From Lysobacter_K koreensis (GTDB lineage Bacteria; Pseudomonadota; Gammaproteobacteria; Xanthomonadales; Xanthomonadaceae): 64,000 nt of DNA. The position numbers were made by a program, and so were the translations under genes. Under the pieces are notes generated by a model, which had not been told where the DNA came from, did not search any database, and was given only the letters and a program-made list of their open reading frames with translations. Location: NCBI RefSeq assembly GCF_042677045.1, contig NZ_JBHTIH010000002.1, positions 744,001 to 808,000 of the forward strand, read 5' to 3'. This document shows, one piece after another, positions 1 to 8,276 of this stretch; the first letter of the stretch is position 1, and every line of letters starts with the position of its first letter.

Positions 1-62
1 GCGCATTTTAGCGGCGCCGGTCCGTTGGGCCGACCCGCCCGGCCCGTGCCGGAACACCTCGT

Positions 63-215
63 TCAGAAAGGCGCCGGCCACCCCAGGTGCGGCGCCAGGA
101 ACCAGTACGCCCCGAACAGCACCAGCGCCCACATCAGCAGTTTGAACGCGACCCCGGCGACCTTCAGCGCCAGGTAGATGCCGACCACGACCAGCACGAT
201 TCCGATCCAGCTCAT
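63..215 (-). CDS. small hydrophobic membrane protein (50 aa)
   Basis: Short protein not named by any family I recognise. It starts MSWIGIVLVVVGIYLALKV and is almost entirely hydrophobic, with one or two membrane-spanning stretches (about residues 3-20 and 24-43), ending in a Trp/Pro-rich tail (HLGWPAPF). An AGGAG ribosome-binding site lies six bases before the ATG, which makes it a credible gene despite its size. An inner-membrane location is inferred. Nothing is visible in the 62 bases beyond its stop at the window edge. Confidence 0.7.
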   Translation of the reverse strand: MSWIGIVLVVVGIYLALKVAGVAFKLLMWALVLFGAYWFLAPHLGWPAPF

Positions 216-257
216 GGCGCACTCCTGGGTTGGGGATGACAGAGGTTAGCAAGCGAC

Positions 258-378
258 GTAGGGCCGGTTTCAACCCGCCATCCCGCCAATCCGGATTGCG
301 AGGAACCACAACGACGCATCGACACCCCACCCTCGCGGGACAGCACGCCTGGCGACGGCGGGTTGAAACCCGCCCTAC
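258..378. repeat. 121-bp REP doublet, family A
   Basis: Two inverted arms (GTAGGGCCGGTTTCAACC and its near-complement ending CCCGCCCTAC) bracket a spacer containing GCGAGGAACCACAAC. The element is exactly 121 bp, the same length as the copy at 2561-2681, and shares the central motif, so it looks like a mobile REPIN-type unit rather than a chance palindrome. Diverged or partial copies occur at 31211, 33114 and 59421. Confidence 0.8.
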
Positions 379-388
379 GAAACCAGCC

Positions 389-495
389 GTAGGATCGGTT
401 GAGCCGAAGGCGATCCCCATGCGGCCTCGCGTGGAGGTCTCGAGAAACTTGGGGGATGGGGAATGATGGGTATCGCTGCGCTCAACCCATCCTAC
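389..495. repeat. REP doublet, family B
   Basis: Inverted arms beginning GTAGGATCGGTTGAGC and ending CTCAACCCATCCTAC. The right arm contains the TAG stop codon of the minus-strand dimethylargininase gene. A better-conserved copy with the arms closer together is at 9938-10021. Confidence 0.7.
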
Positions 496-1265
496 GGTTG
501 CGTGTCCTTGAGCAGCAGGCTGCAGCAGGTCACTGCGCCTTCGGCCTTCTGCAGTTCCGAGACGTCGACCGTGGTCACAGCGATCCCGGCATCGACGATC
601 CGCTGCCGCGTCAGCGGGAAACACGCCGACATCAGCACCTCGTCGCCGACCCGCACCACGTTGGCGGCGTGTTCTTCCGACGGATCGACCTCGATGATGC
701 GGTAGCCGGCGAACGCCGCGCGGTCGACCCACGCCGGCTGCAGCAGCACGGTGTCGTCGCGCAGCGCGGTCACCGACGACTTCAGGTGCAGGCAGCCGTG
801 GATCGGCACTGTGCGCACGTCGTAACCAAACTCGGCGATCAACGCCTGCAGCTGCGCGACGCCTTCGGCATTGCTGCGCGCCGACTGGCCGACGTACAAG
901 GTGCGGCCGATGCGCAGCACGTCGCCGCCATCGAGGGTGCCCGGCGCCTGGATCGCGCGCAGCGGGCGGTAGCGTTGCAGTAGTTCCGCCACCGACGCGC
1001 CTTCGCCACGCCGCGATTCCGCCCCGGGCCGCGTCATCACCGCGACCTCGTCCAGCACCACCGCCACGTCCTCGACGAACACCGCATCGGGCATGTCGGC
1101 TTCCGCATCGAGCACCAGCACCTTGCAGCCCAGCGACGCCAACGCGCGCTGGTAGCCGCGGTGCTGGGTCGCGGCCAAGGTCACGTCGATCGGCGTGCGC
1201 GGCACGAACGACAGTTCGCACGCGCCCAGGCTGGGGCTGACTTCACGGGTGATGGCGATGGGCAT
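492..1265 (-). CDS. dimethylargininase (DDAH family)
   Basis: Hydrolyses N-omega-methylated arginines to citrulline and methylamines, or acts as a related amidinotransferase-fold hydrolase; cytosolic. The 257-residue protein begins MPIAITREVS, typical for bacterial DDAH. An in-frame ATG 19 codons upstream is rejected because the added residues are Arg-rich and unlike the family. Landmarks are FVEDVAVV (about 63-70), LDGGDVLRIG (111-120), the catalytic-histidine block GCLHLKS (His160) and the nucleophile block GAVTCCSL near the C terminus (Cys247 or Cys248). Length matches Pseudomonas DDAH (about 254). The TAG stop is supplied by the adjacent REP arm. The exact substrate within the family cannot be fixed from sequence. 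Confidence 0.9.
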   Translation of the reverse strand: MPIAITREVSPSLGACELSFVPRTPIDVTLAATQHRGYQRALASLGCKVLVLDAEADMPDAVFVEDVAVVLDEVAVMTRPGAESRRGEGASVAELLQRYRPLRAIQAPGTLDGGDVLRIGRTLYVGQSARSNAEGVAQLQALIAEFGYDVRTVPIHGCLHLKSSVTALRDDTVLLQPAWVDRAAFAGYRIIEVDPSEEHAANVVRVGDEVLMSACFPLTRQRIVDAGIAVTTVDVSELQKAEGAVTCCSLLLKDTQP

Positions 1266-1354
1266 GGGGTGGCCTGCGTGGGTTCGAACAGCGACGACGG
1301 GCGAGCGCGCATTGTCGCGCACCGGGTCGCTGTAGCGTCGGCGCGACGCGATCA

Positions 1355-1459
1355 GCTCCCCTCTTTGAAAAAGAGGGGTTGGGGGAGATTTGCTGTTGCT
1401 GTTGCTTCAATAAAGGCCAAAGCAAATCTCCCCCGCCCCTCTTTTTCAAAGAGGGGAGC
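1355..1459. repeat. inverted repeat pair, family C
   Basis: Arms of the type GCTCCCCTCTTTGAAAAAG and AGCAAATCTCCCCC flank a short spacer, giving a large stem-loop between two convergent-to-tandem genes. Relatives occur at 5122-5209 and 21065-21187. Confidence 0.7.
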
Positions 1460-1485
1460 AAAGCTTCAAGGAGGGGAGCGGCGAC

Positions 1486-2475
<990 letters not shown>

Positions 2476-2560
2476 GGGCGCTGCTACCAGACGGCGATGC
2501 CGAATGATGTGGGGCCGCCGGGCGGGGATTGCCACCTCCGATCGGCTGGCTGCCGATTGC

Positions 2561-2681
2561 GTAGGGCGGGTTTCAACCCGCCGTCCCGCCGCCGCCCGAT
2601 GGCGAGGAACCACAACCCCGGAGCCACCCCCGACATGCCGCGACACCCGGCAGGGCGGCGGCGGGTTGAAACCCGCCCTAC
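2561..2681. repeat. 121-bp REP doublet, family A
   Basis: Second full-length copy of the element at 258-378: the same 121-bp span, the same inverted arms (GTAGGGCGGGTTTCAACC...) and the same central GCGAGGAACCACAAC motif, while the remaining spacer differs. It lies just downstream of the serine hydrolase gene. Confidence 0.8.
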
Positions 2682-2686
2682 ACCGC

Positions 2687-4594
2687 TCAGCGCCACAACG
2701 CGAACGGCAGCATCCCCCACCCGGCAAGCACCGCGCACCACTGCAGCACCCCCAGCGCGGCGAGCGCGTTGACCCAGCCCTTCGCGAGCCCTTCGCGACC
2801 ACGCAGCGCGCGCCACGCCTGCCAGCCCATCAGCAGCGGCAGCGCCGCAGTAGCGGCGTATAGCGCGACGCTGGCCGCGGTGCGGTCGCCGAGTTGGTCG
2901 TAGGACTGCAACAGGAACAGCGGCAGCGGCACCAGCAGCAACGCGACCGCGGCCACCCCCGGCACCAGCGCCGGTTCGCGCCGCAGCAGCGCGCGCACCG
3001 GTACGCCGAGCGCGAACCACAGCAGGCCAAGCAGCCCAGCCGCCAGGCTCGCCGCCATCCCCCAGTACAACGCCGCGCCCACCTTGCGGTAGGTGCGCTG
3101 GCCGTCACTGAGCAGGCGCTGCCCGCCCTGCCCGACCAGCAGCGCGTGCGAGGCGATGCTGCGTTCGTTGGCGATCAAGCGGTGGCCACCGGCCGGCACC
3201 AGCACGCGCGCCGCGCCCTGCACCGGCGTCATCCGCACGCGCGCGCCATCCCACGCCAGCCGCGGGCTGTCGAACAGGAAATCGAGGTAGCGGAACGACG
3301 CGAACCGGTTCGGCGCGGGCACGTAGCGGCCCATCCACGCCTCGATGTCGCGCGGCGCGGGCGCGGCCGGCAGCGCGGGCGGCGCCGGCAGCGCCAACGC
3401 CTGCACCAACACCGCATCGAAGCGGCCGCTGTCGATGCCGTCGCCGTCGCTGTTGTGCACGGTCACGAACGCCTTGCCACCGGCGGCCGCGCGCGGATCG
3501 GGGAACACGCACAGCATCGCGTGGAAACCGACCACGTCGCCGCCGTGGCACAGGCCGACCGCGCCGTGGCGGTCGCGGCGGAACAGGCCCAGGCCGTTGC
3601 CGACCGTCAGCCCGGCGCGCGCGGCGTCGGTGGTGCTGGCCCGCCCTATCGCGCGCAGCAGGTCGGTGCGCACCAGCACGCGCCCGTCGGCGCTGCCGTC
3701 GCCCAGCAGGAACCGTGCGAACAGCGCCATGTCACGCACCGTGGTGGTGAACTGCCCGGCCGGCCGCAGGTGCACCGGCAAGGCCGACGCCGGTGTCGCC
3801 AGGTCGTGGTGGCCCCATGCCAGCCGCGGGTCGGCGTGCGGCCCCACCTGGGTGGTGAACCCGAACGTGCTGTCGGCCATCCCCAGCGGCCGCAGCAACT
3901 CGCGGTCGAGCCAGGTCTCGTAGCGCTCGCGCGTGACCGCCTCGATCACCATCGCCGCCAGCGTGTAGCCCATGTTCGAGTACGAGAACTGGCTGCCCGG
4001 CGCGCTGCGCAGCGCCAACACCGACGGGTCGCGCGTGAACGCCTCGCGCAACGGCGTGTCCGGCGTGGCCTGGGTACTGAAGACCTGCCACAGCCGCATG
4101 TCGTCCAGCCCGGCGCTGTGGTCGAGCAGGTGGCGCACCAGCACCGGCTGGTCCGGCCACGGGTTGGCGAAGCGCAGCGCCGGCAGGTAGCGGCTGACCG
4201 GCGCGTCGAGCTCGATGCGTCCGGCCGTGGCGAGCTGCAGCACGCCAGTTGCGATGAAGGTCTTGGCGATCGAGCCGATGTGGACGCGGCTGTCGGCGCG
4301 CAGCGGCTGCGCGGTGAGGGTGTTCGCCAGGCCGACCGCGTCGGTGGCGATGGTGCCGTCGCCATCGACCGTCGCCCAGGCGACGCCGGCCACCCCGACC
4401 TCGCGCACCGTGCGCTGCATCGCGGCGTGCAGGGCCGCGGCCTGCGCGGTGGCTGCCGGCTGCGCGGCGCGCGCAGGCGGCGCCGTCGCCGCCGGCGCGG
4501 GCACTACCGACGCCGCAAGCGCGGCGTGCGCAGGCAGCCACAGCGCGCAGGCCAGCGCCAACCGCGTCATCCATGCGCCCATCGTGTCGGACAT
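2687..4594 (-). CDS. serine hydrolase, beta-lactamase family, with C-terminal membrane domain
   Basis: Penicillin-binding/class C beta-lactamase-fold hydrolase of 635 residues. A signal peptide or anchor is present at about 9-28 (ALACALWLPAHAALAAS). The catalytic motifs are SIAK (Ser108, Lys111) and YSN (205-207). A later CHGGD segment occupies the usual KTG/HTG position. Roughly the last 130 residues hold about four hydrophobic helices, so the catalytic domain is probably periplasmic and membrane-tethered. The physiological substrate could be peptidoglycan peptides, D-amino peptides or esters and cannot be told. It is one of three members of this superfamily in the window, and the three are not adjacent to each other. 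Confidence 0.88.
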   Translation of the reverse strand: MSDTMGAWMTRLALACALWLPAHAALAASVVPAPAATAPPARAAQPAATAQAAALHAAMQRTVREVGVAGVAWATVDGDGTIATDAVGLANTLTAQPLRADSRVHIGSIAKTFIATGVLQLATAGRIELDAPVSRYLPALRFANPWPDQPVLVRHLLDHSAGLDDMRLWQVFSTQATPDTPLREAFTRDPSVLALRSAPGSQFSYSNMGYTLAAMVIEAVTRERYETWLDRELLRPLGMADSTFGFTTQVGPHADPRLAWGHHDLATPASALPVHLRPAGQFTTTVRDMALFARFLLGDGSADGRVLVRTDLLRAIGRASTTDAARAGLTVGNGLGLFRRDRHGAVGLCHGGDVVGFHAMLCVFPDPRAAAGGKAFVTVHNSDGDGIDSGRFDAVLVQALALPAPPALPAAPAPRDIEAWMGRYVPAPNRFASFRYLDFLFDSPRLAWDGARVRMTPVQGAARVLVPAGGHRLIANERSIASHALLVGQGGQRLLSDGQRTYRKVGAALYWGMAASLAAGLLGLLWFALGVPVRALLRREPALVPGVAAVALLLVPLPLFLLQSYDQLGDRTAASVALYAATAALPLLMGWQAWRALRGREGLAKGWVNALAALGVLQWCAVLAGWGMLPFALWR

Positions 4595-4731
4595 CCGTGT
4601 TCCTCGTGGTCGGTGAAGGGGCCTATCAGAGCAGCCGCCCCGCGCGGCGGCCCAGGGTCTGAAGCGGGGGTGACCATTGGACTAGCGCGATTGTCGCCGC
4701 GACCCGGGCCGTTTGGCGCCCGACACCCGGC

Positions 4732-5022
4732 GTGTCGCGCGCGACTCCCGGAGGGTGGCGGGTGATGCCCGCCGCGTCGCGCGTGACTCTCCGAGAGTGG
4801 CGCGTGATGCCCGGCAGTGTCGCGCGCGACTCTCCGAGGGTCGCGCGTGATGCCCGGCGTGTCGCGCGCGACTCTCCGGGAGTGGCGCGCGATACCCGGC
4901 AGTGTCGCGCGCGACTCTCCGGGAGTGGCGCGCGATACCCGGCAGTGTCGCGCGCGACTCTCCGGGAGTGGTGCGTGATACCCGGCAGTGGCGCGTGACC
5001 CTCAGAGGGTGGCGCGCGATAC
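4732..5022. repeat. minisatellite, about seven copies of a 42-43-bp unit
   Basis: Units begin at about 4732, 4774, 4817, 4859, 4902, 4945 and 4988, spaced 42 or 43 bp. Each unit is itself two diverged half-units of about 21 bp. The first half carries the perfect palindrome GTCGCGCGCGAC followed by CTCTCCGG; the second reads roughly GAGTGGCGCGCGATACCCGG. Because 43 is not a multiple of three and copies differ in length, it is unlikely to be coding. It fills most of the space between the serine hydrolase start and the next repeats. Confidence 0.85.
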
Positions 5023-5031
5023 CGCCAAAGC

Positions 5032-5060
5032 CGTCATCCCGAGCGCAGCGAGGGACCTGC
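5032..5060. repeat. single repeat arm (GTCATCCCGAGCGCAGCGAG)
   Basis: A solitary arm of the widespread CGTCATCCC-type intergenic repeat. It is related in its outer bases to the family D pairs at 14239 and 19688. Confidence 0.5.
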
Positions 5061-5121
5061 TGGCGCTACACGCCTGAGCGGACAACCCCCTTGGCAGACA
5101 CCACATCCGCGCGGGCACGAA

Positions 5122-5209
5122 CTCCCCTTTGAAAAAGGGGGCTGGGGGGATTTGCCTTTGCCGCAGTCCCCGCAAATCTCCCCCGGCCCTCTTTTCCAAA
5201 GAGGGGAGC
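5122..5209. repeat. inverted repeat pair, family C
   Basis: CTCCCCTTTGAAAAAGGGGG and GCAAATCTCCCCCGGCCC arms facing each other. It is the second copy of the element at 1355-1459. Confidence 0.7.
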
Positions 5210-5232
5210 AGCCACGGCCATCCCGGAGATGC

Positions 5233-5269
5233 AAAACAAACGCCCGGCGAACGCGAAGTCCGCCGGGCG
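5233..5269 (-). terminator. rho-independent terminator
   Basis: Read on the minus strand, a perfect 9-bp stem CGCCCGGCG/CGCCGGGCG with an 11-base loop is followed by TTTGTTTT. It lies about 45 bases after the stop of the 157-residue gene at 5313-5786 and presumably ends that transcript. Confidence 0.8.
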
Positions 5270-5312
5270 CCTTGATCGGCTCACCATCCGGTGGCCGCAG
5301 CCACCGCCAGCG

Positions 5313-5786
5313 TTACGCCGGCACCGGCTCCACCGCCGCGCGCGGGCGGCGCGCGAAACGCCCGCCCAGTTCTTTCACCAGCCCGTCCAGGCCCTGGTTG
5401 CCGCCGGACACCTTGAGCAGACGGTAGCCCTCGACCGCCGTCTCCATCATGTCGCTGCCCAGCGCCATCTCGGTGTCCTGCAGGCGCTCGACCACCTGCT
5501 CCAGCGAGCGCAGCAGCGGCCGCAACACGTCGAGCGCGCGGCGGTCGGCCAGCGCCTCGTCCAGGCCGAAGCTGGGCGGCACCACCTGCCGGTTCTGGTC
5601 CAGCGCGTCGAGCGCCTGGCGCACGAACGCCTCCGAGCGGTCGCCCATCTTGAACAGATCGCGGCGCCGGTCCGCGTCCAGCGCGATGGTCTTGCCGGCC
5701 ATCTGCGCCACCACCGCGGCCACGGCCGCGACCAGCTGCATTTGCTCGGCCTCGGTGAATTCGATCGAAACGAGGTTCTGTGTCAT
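5313..5786 (-). CDS. conserved hypothetical protein (157 aa)
   Basis: I do not recognise the family. The start MTQNLVSIEFTEAE is chosen because AAGGAAGAG lies just upstream, whereas the upstream extension to 6143 has no coding character. The protein is helical, with no signal peptide or membrane span. An Ala/Val-rich helix (about 17-30) and a central acidic-hydrophobic region (about 75-110) suggest a soluble helical bundle. A Gly-rich stretch SGGNQGLDGLVKELGGRF precedes a basic, Pro-rich C terminus. A rho-independent terminator follows at once, so it is a single-gene unit. Confidence 0.8.
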   Translation of the reverse strand: MTQNLVSIEFTEAEQMQLVAAVAAVVAQMAGKTIALDADRRRDLFKMGDRSEAFVRQALDALDQNRQVVPPSFGLDEALADRRALDVLRPLLRSLEQVVERLQDTEMALGSDMMETAVEGYRLLKVSGGNQGLDGLVKELGGRFARRPRAAVEPVPA

Positions 5787-6042
5787 TGCACTCTTCCTTA
5801 TCCAGTCCATTGATTGATCCGGCCCATATGCCTCGATGGCATCCGTGGGGCCGGACAGTGAGTGCTCCGCGGCGTCCGTGCGGCGGTGATGCGATCGCGT
5901 TACGGGCGACCGGAGCGGGGGCGAGTTTGGCAGAAGAAGCCGCAGCTGCGTACTTGGACGTAGTCCTATTGACCGCCTCTTTGAGTGGCCAGCACCATTG
6001 GGTTCACGTCCATAACGGGCGCACTTAGTGTAATGCCCAAAC

Positions 6043-6912
6043 ATGGATACCCCTTCCCATCTGTACAAGTACACAAGCGCAGATACTGCGAAAGTTGTTT
6101 TGTCTACCGGTTGCTTGCGATGGTCGAGCCCAGAAATATTCAACGACCCGGCCGAATTCCGTCGCCTGCCGAGTTTCGAGCCGAGCTTGGTAGATTCAAT
6201 TCCTCAAGTACCAAGACTCGTAGTTGCGGCTGCCGCCGGAGACTCCACGATCGATGTAGAACGTCTTTGCGCTCCAACCAGACAACTATATGACCTCGTC
6301 AGCTGGGCAATCTCGCAGGGCATGAAAGCCGAGGATTTTCTCGACGAGCATGAAGAGGACAGAGCCCTTGATGCCATTTATCACGAGCGACTAAGAGAGT
6401 TTTTCGGCGAGAACTTCACCAAACAGGCTCGCGTCCTTTGCCTCACCGCCAATCCGTTGAACCCGGCCATGTGGGCAAACTATGCACAATCGCATGCGGG
6501 ATGCCTGCTTGGATTCAAGCATTTGCCAGAGCTAAGCACGCCACTCCAGGAAGCCAAGCGGGTCACTTATCATGAAACTGCTCCGCTCATAGGATCTGGC
6601 CTTGATTTTCTCCTGTACGGGGATTCTAAAGAGCTTAGAGAGCGCACTATCGACTACATCTGTTTCGCAAAGAAGGCCGAGTGGCAGTACGAGCAGGAGT
6701 GGCGGGTTATTACGTGGCGGTCGAACGAAGGACATTCCTTGCATGGCGACTATCCGTTCTTTCCAGATGAGCTCGAATCTCTGACTTTTGGTCTTAGGGC
6801 ATCAGACGATGACGTAAACGACCTCACTGCCCTTACGCGCTCAAAGTATCCAGCTTGCTCTGTGTTTCGCGTAGTGAGCGAGCACGGCGAACTGAAACGG
6901 GTACGGGCATAG
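6043..6912 (+). CDS. DUF2971 domain-containing protein
   Basis: 289-residue protein with the DUF2971 signature: an N-terminal LYKYTSADTAKVVLSTG, then LRWSSPEIFNDPAEFRR (about 25-41) and later LCLTANPLNPAMWANYA (about 131-147). The C-terminal region has EWQYEQEWRVI (about 209-219), also typical. The molecular function of the family is unknown to me; members often sit in accessory or defence-type islands. The gene is visibly richer in A/T than its neighbours, uses codons such as AAT and TTA-type triplets more often, and pairs with the equally unusual DUF2726 gene 70 bases downstream. Horizontal acquisition is inferred. Confidence 0.88.
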   Translation: MDTPSHLYKYTSADTAKVVLSTGCLRWSSPEIFNDPAEFRRLPSFEPSLVDSIPQVPRLVVAAAAGDSTIDVERLCAPTRQLYDLVSWAISQGMKAEDFLDEHEEDRALDAIYHERLREFFGENFTKQARVLCLTANPLNPAMWANYAQSHAGCLLGFKHLPELSTPLQEAKRVTYHETAPLIGSGLDFLLYGDSKELRERTIDYICFAKKAEWQYEQEWRVITWRSNEGHSLHGDYPFFPDELESLTFGLRASDDDVNDLTALTRSKYPACSVFRVVSEHGELKRVRA

Positions 6913-6983
6913 CAATTGTCTAGAACCGAAGTCACTAGCGACTCGGCTTGATTCACGAGTTAGATGCGAGGAGTGTCATCCGC

Positions 6984-7508
6984 ATGTCGTCATTAGTTCT
7001 GCTAGCTGTTCTAGCATTTGTAGTATTCATCGTTCTTGCCGCACTCAAGAAAAAGCAAGTCGGTGGTTCGGTCGGCTTCCCGTATCAACCTGCGAAGACG
7101 CTCTTCTCTGCAGCCGAGCGCTCATTCCTTGGCGTGCTCGATCAAGCTGTCGGCCCGGAGTACCGCGCCTTCGGAAAAGTTCGCGTTGCTGATGTAGCCA
7201 CTGTGAAACCGGGCCTGGGCAGTTCTGAGCGGCAAGGCGCGCTCAACCGCGTTTCGGCTAAACACTTTGATTTTGTTGTCTGCCGGGCGAGCGACCTGTC
7301 TGTTGTCTGCGCGATTGAGCTCAACGACAAATCTCATTCCAGTCAACGGGCGCAGGACCGCGATGAGTTGCTGCTTAGAGTGTGCCAAGCAATCAATTTG
7401 CCTTTGCTCACTGTTCCGGCGAAGCAGGGATACTCCGTTCAAGACGTGCGGGTTCAGTTCCTGTCGGCAACTTCCCCACTACGGCCCGGCGTAGCCGTCG
7501 ACGCCTAA
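6984..7508 (+). CDS. membrane-anchored DUF2726 protein
   Basis: 174-residue protein with one N-terminal membrane helix (about 3-22, LVLLAVLAFVVFIVLAAL), a positive KKK cluster and then a DUF2726 domain. The domain contains FDFVVCRASDLSVVCAIEL followed by NDKSH, a pattern that resembles the D...ExK core of restriction-nuclease-like folds. The start is placed at the ATG preceded by GAGGAG about ten bases upstream, not at the ATG 12 codons earlier. Nuclease or nucleic-acid binding is a family-level suggestion only. Base composition matches the preceding DUF2971 gene, so the two probably arrived together. Confidence 0.85.
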   Translation: MSSLVLLAVLAFVVFIVLAALKKKQVGGSVGFPYQPAKTLFSAAERSFLGVLDQAVGPEYRAFGKVRVADVATVKPGLGSSERQGALNRVSAKHFDFVVCRASDLSVVCAIELNDKSHSSQRAQDRDELLLRVCQAINLPLLTVPAKQGYSVQDVRVQFLSATSPLRPGVAVDA

Positions 7509-7629
7509 GGATCACTCAAGCCAAGCTTCGCGCCCGGCCGCTATGCCAATGTCCCGGGTTACGAGTGGCACGCTCCCGCGCCGGAACCGGCAGGCCTAAT
7601 TCGGGCCTGACGGACATCCGGGGAATGAC

Positions 7630-8226
7630 ATGAACGATGCGAAGCTGGCCCGCGTGCGCGTGGCGGCCACCGTGGTGGTGATGCTGCTGGAGTTGGCGCA
7701 TCTGGCGTGGGAGTACTTCCACGGCGGCGTGGTGAGCCACCACCTGTTGGCCCGCGAGGACCTGCCTTCGATTTCCAACTGGTGGGGTGCGGTGCTGCTG
7801 CCGGCGCTGACCTGGTTCCTGGTCGGGCGCATCCACCGGCGTGCCGCGCGGCATCGCGCCGGGCGCGGCTCGGTATTGGGTTATCCGGCGGGCATCGTCG
7901 CCGGCTTCGTCGCGGCGCTAGTGTTCGGCGTGGCGCTGTCGATGGCGTTTACCTTGGGCCACAACAGCGTTTCGTCGGCTCTGTTCTTCGGCGCGCTGCT
8001 GCTGGCCACGGTGCTGCCGCTGTACCGGGCCGAATGCGTGCTCGGCTTCGTGCTGGGGATGACCTTCACGTTCGGTGCGGTGCTGCCTTCGCTTGTCGGC
8101 TCGGTGATTGCCGCGATCGCGGCGTTGTTCGGATTCGTCGTGCATCCGGCGTTGCGCTGGGTCGTGAGCCGGTTCAAGCGCGGTGGGTCCACCGACCCGG
8201 TGCGGGTTCGCTTGTCGGGCGATTGA
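7630..8226 (+). CDS. integral membrane protein of unknown function
   Basis: 198-residue protein with about five to six hydrophobic segments: residues about 10-28, 50-66, 85-110, 118-130, 136-155 and 158-172. It ends in a basic cytoplasmic tail (RFKRGG...). GGGGAA precedes the ATG. I recognise no domain. Its high GC returns to the chromosomal norm after the A/T-richer pair upstream. It converges with the serine hydrolase on the opposite strand, about 50 bases away. Confidence 0.8.
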   Translation: MNDAKLARVRVAATVVVMLLELAHLAWEYFHGGVVSHHLLAREDLPSISNWWGAVLLPALTWFLVGRIHRRAARHRAGRGSVLGYPAGIVAGFVAALVFGVALSMAFTLGHNSVSSALFFGALLLATVLPLYRAECVLGFVLGMTFTFGAVLPSLVGSVIAAIAALFGFVVHPALRWVVSRFKRGGSTDPVRVRLSGD

Positions 8227-8276
8227 TGCCGGCGACGCGGAGTGGTGGGGATGGCGATGGTGGGCCTGGGCCCACC

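Noticed and set aside
4732..5022. CRISPR array
   Set aside because: Units are directly adjacent with no unique spacers and no cas genes are present.
4732..5132. Repetitive open frames (SRATLREW-type peptides) across the minisatellite
   Set aside because: The repeat period of 42-43 bp shifts frame between copies, there is no ribosome-binding site, and the composition follows the DNA repeat.
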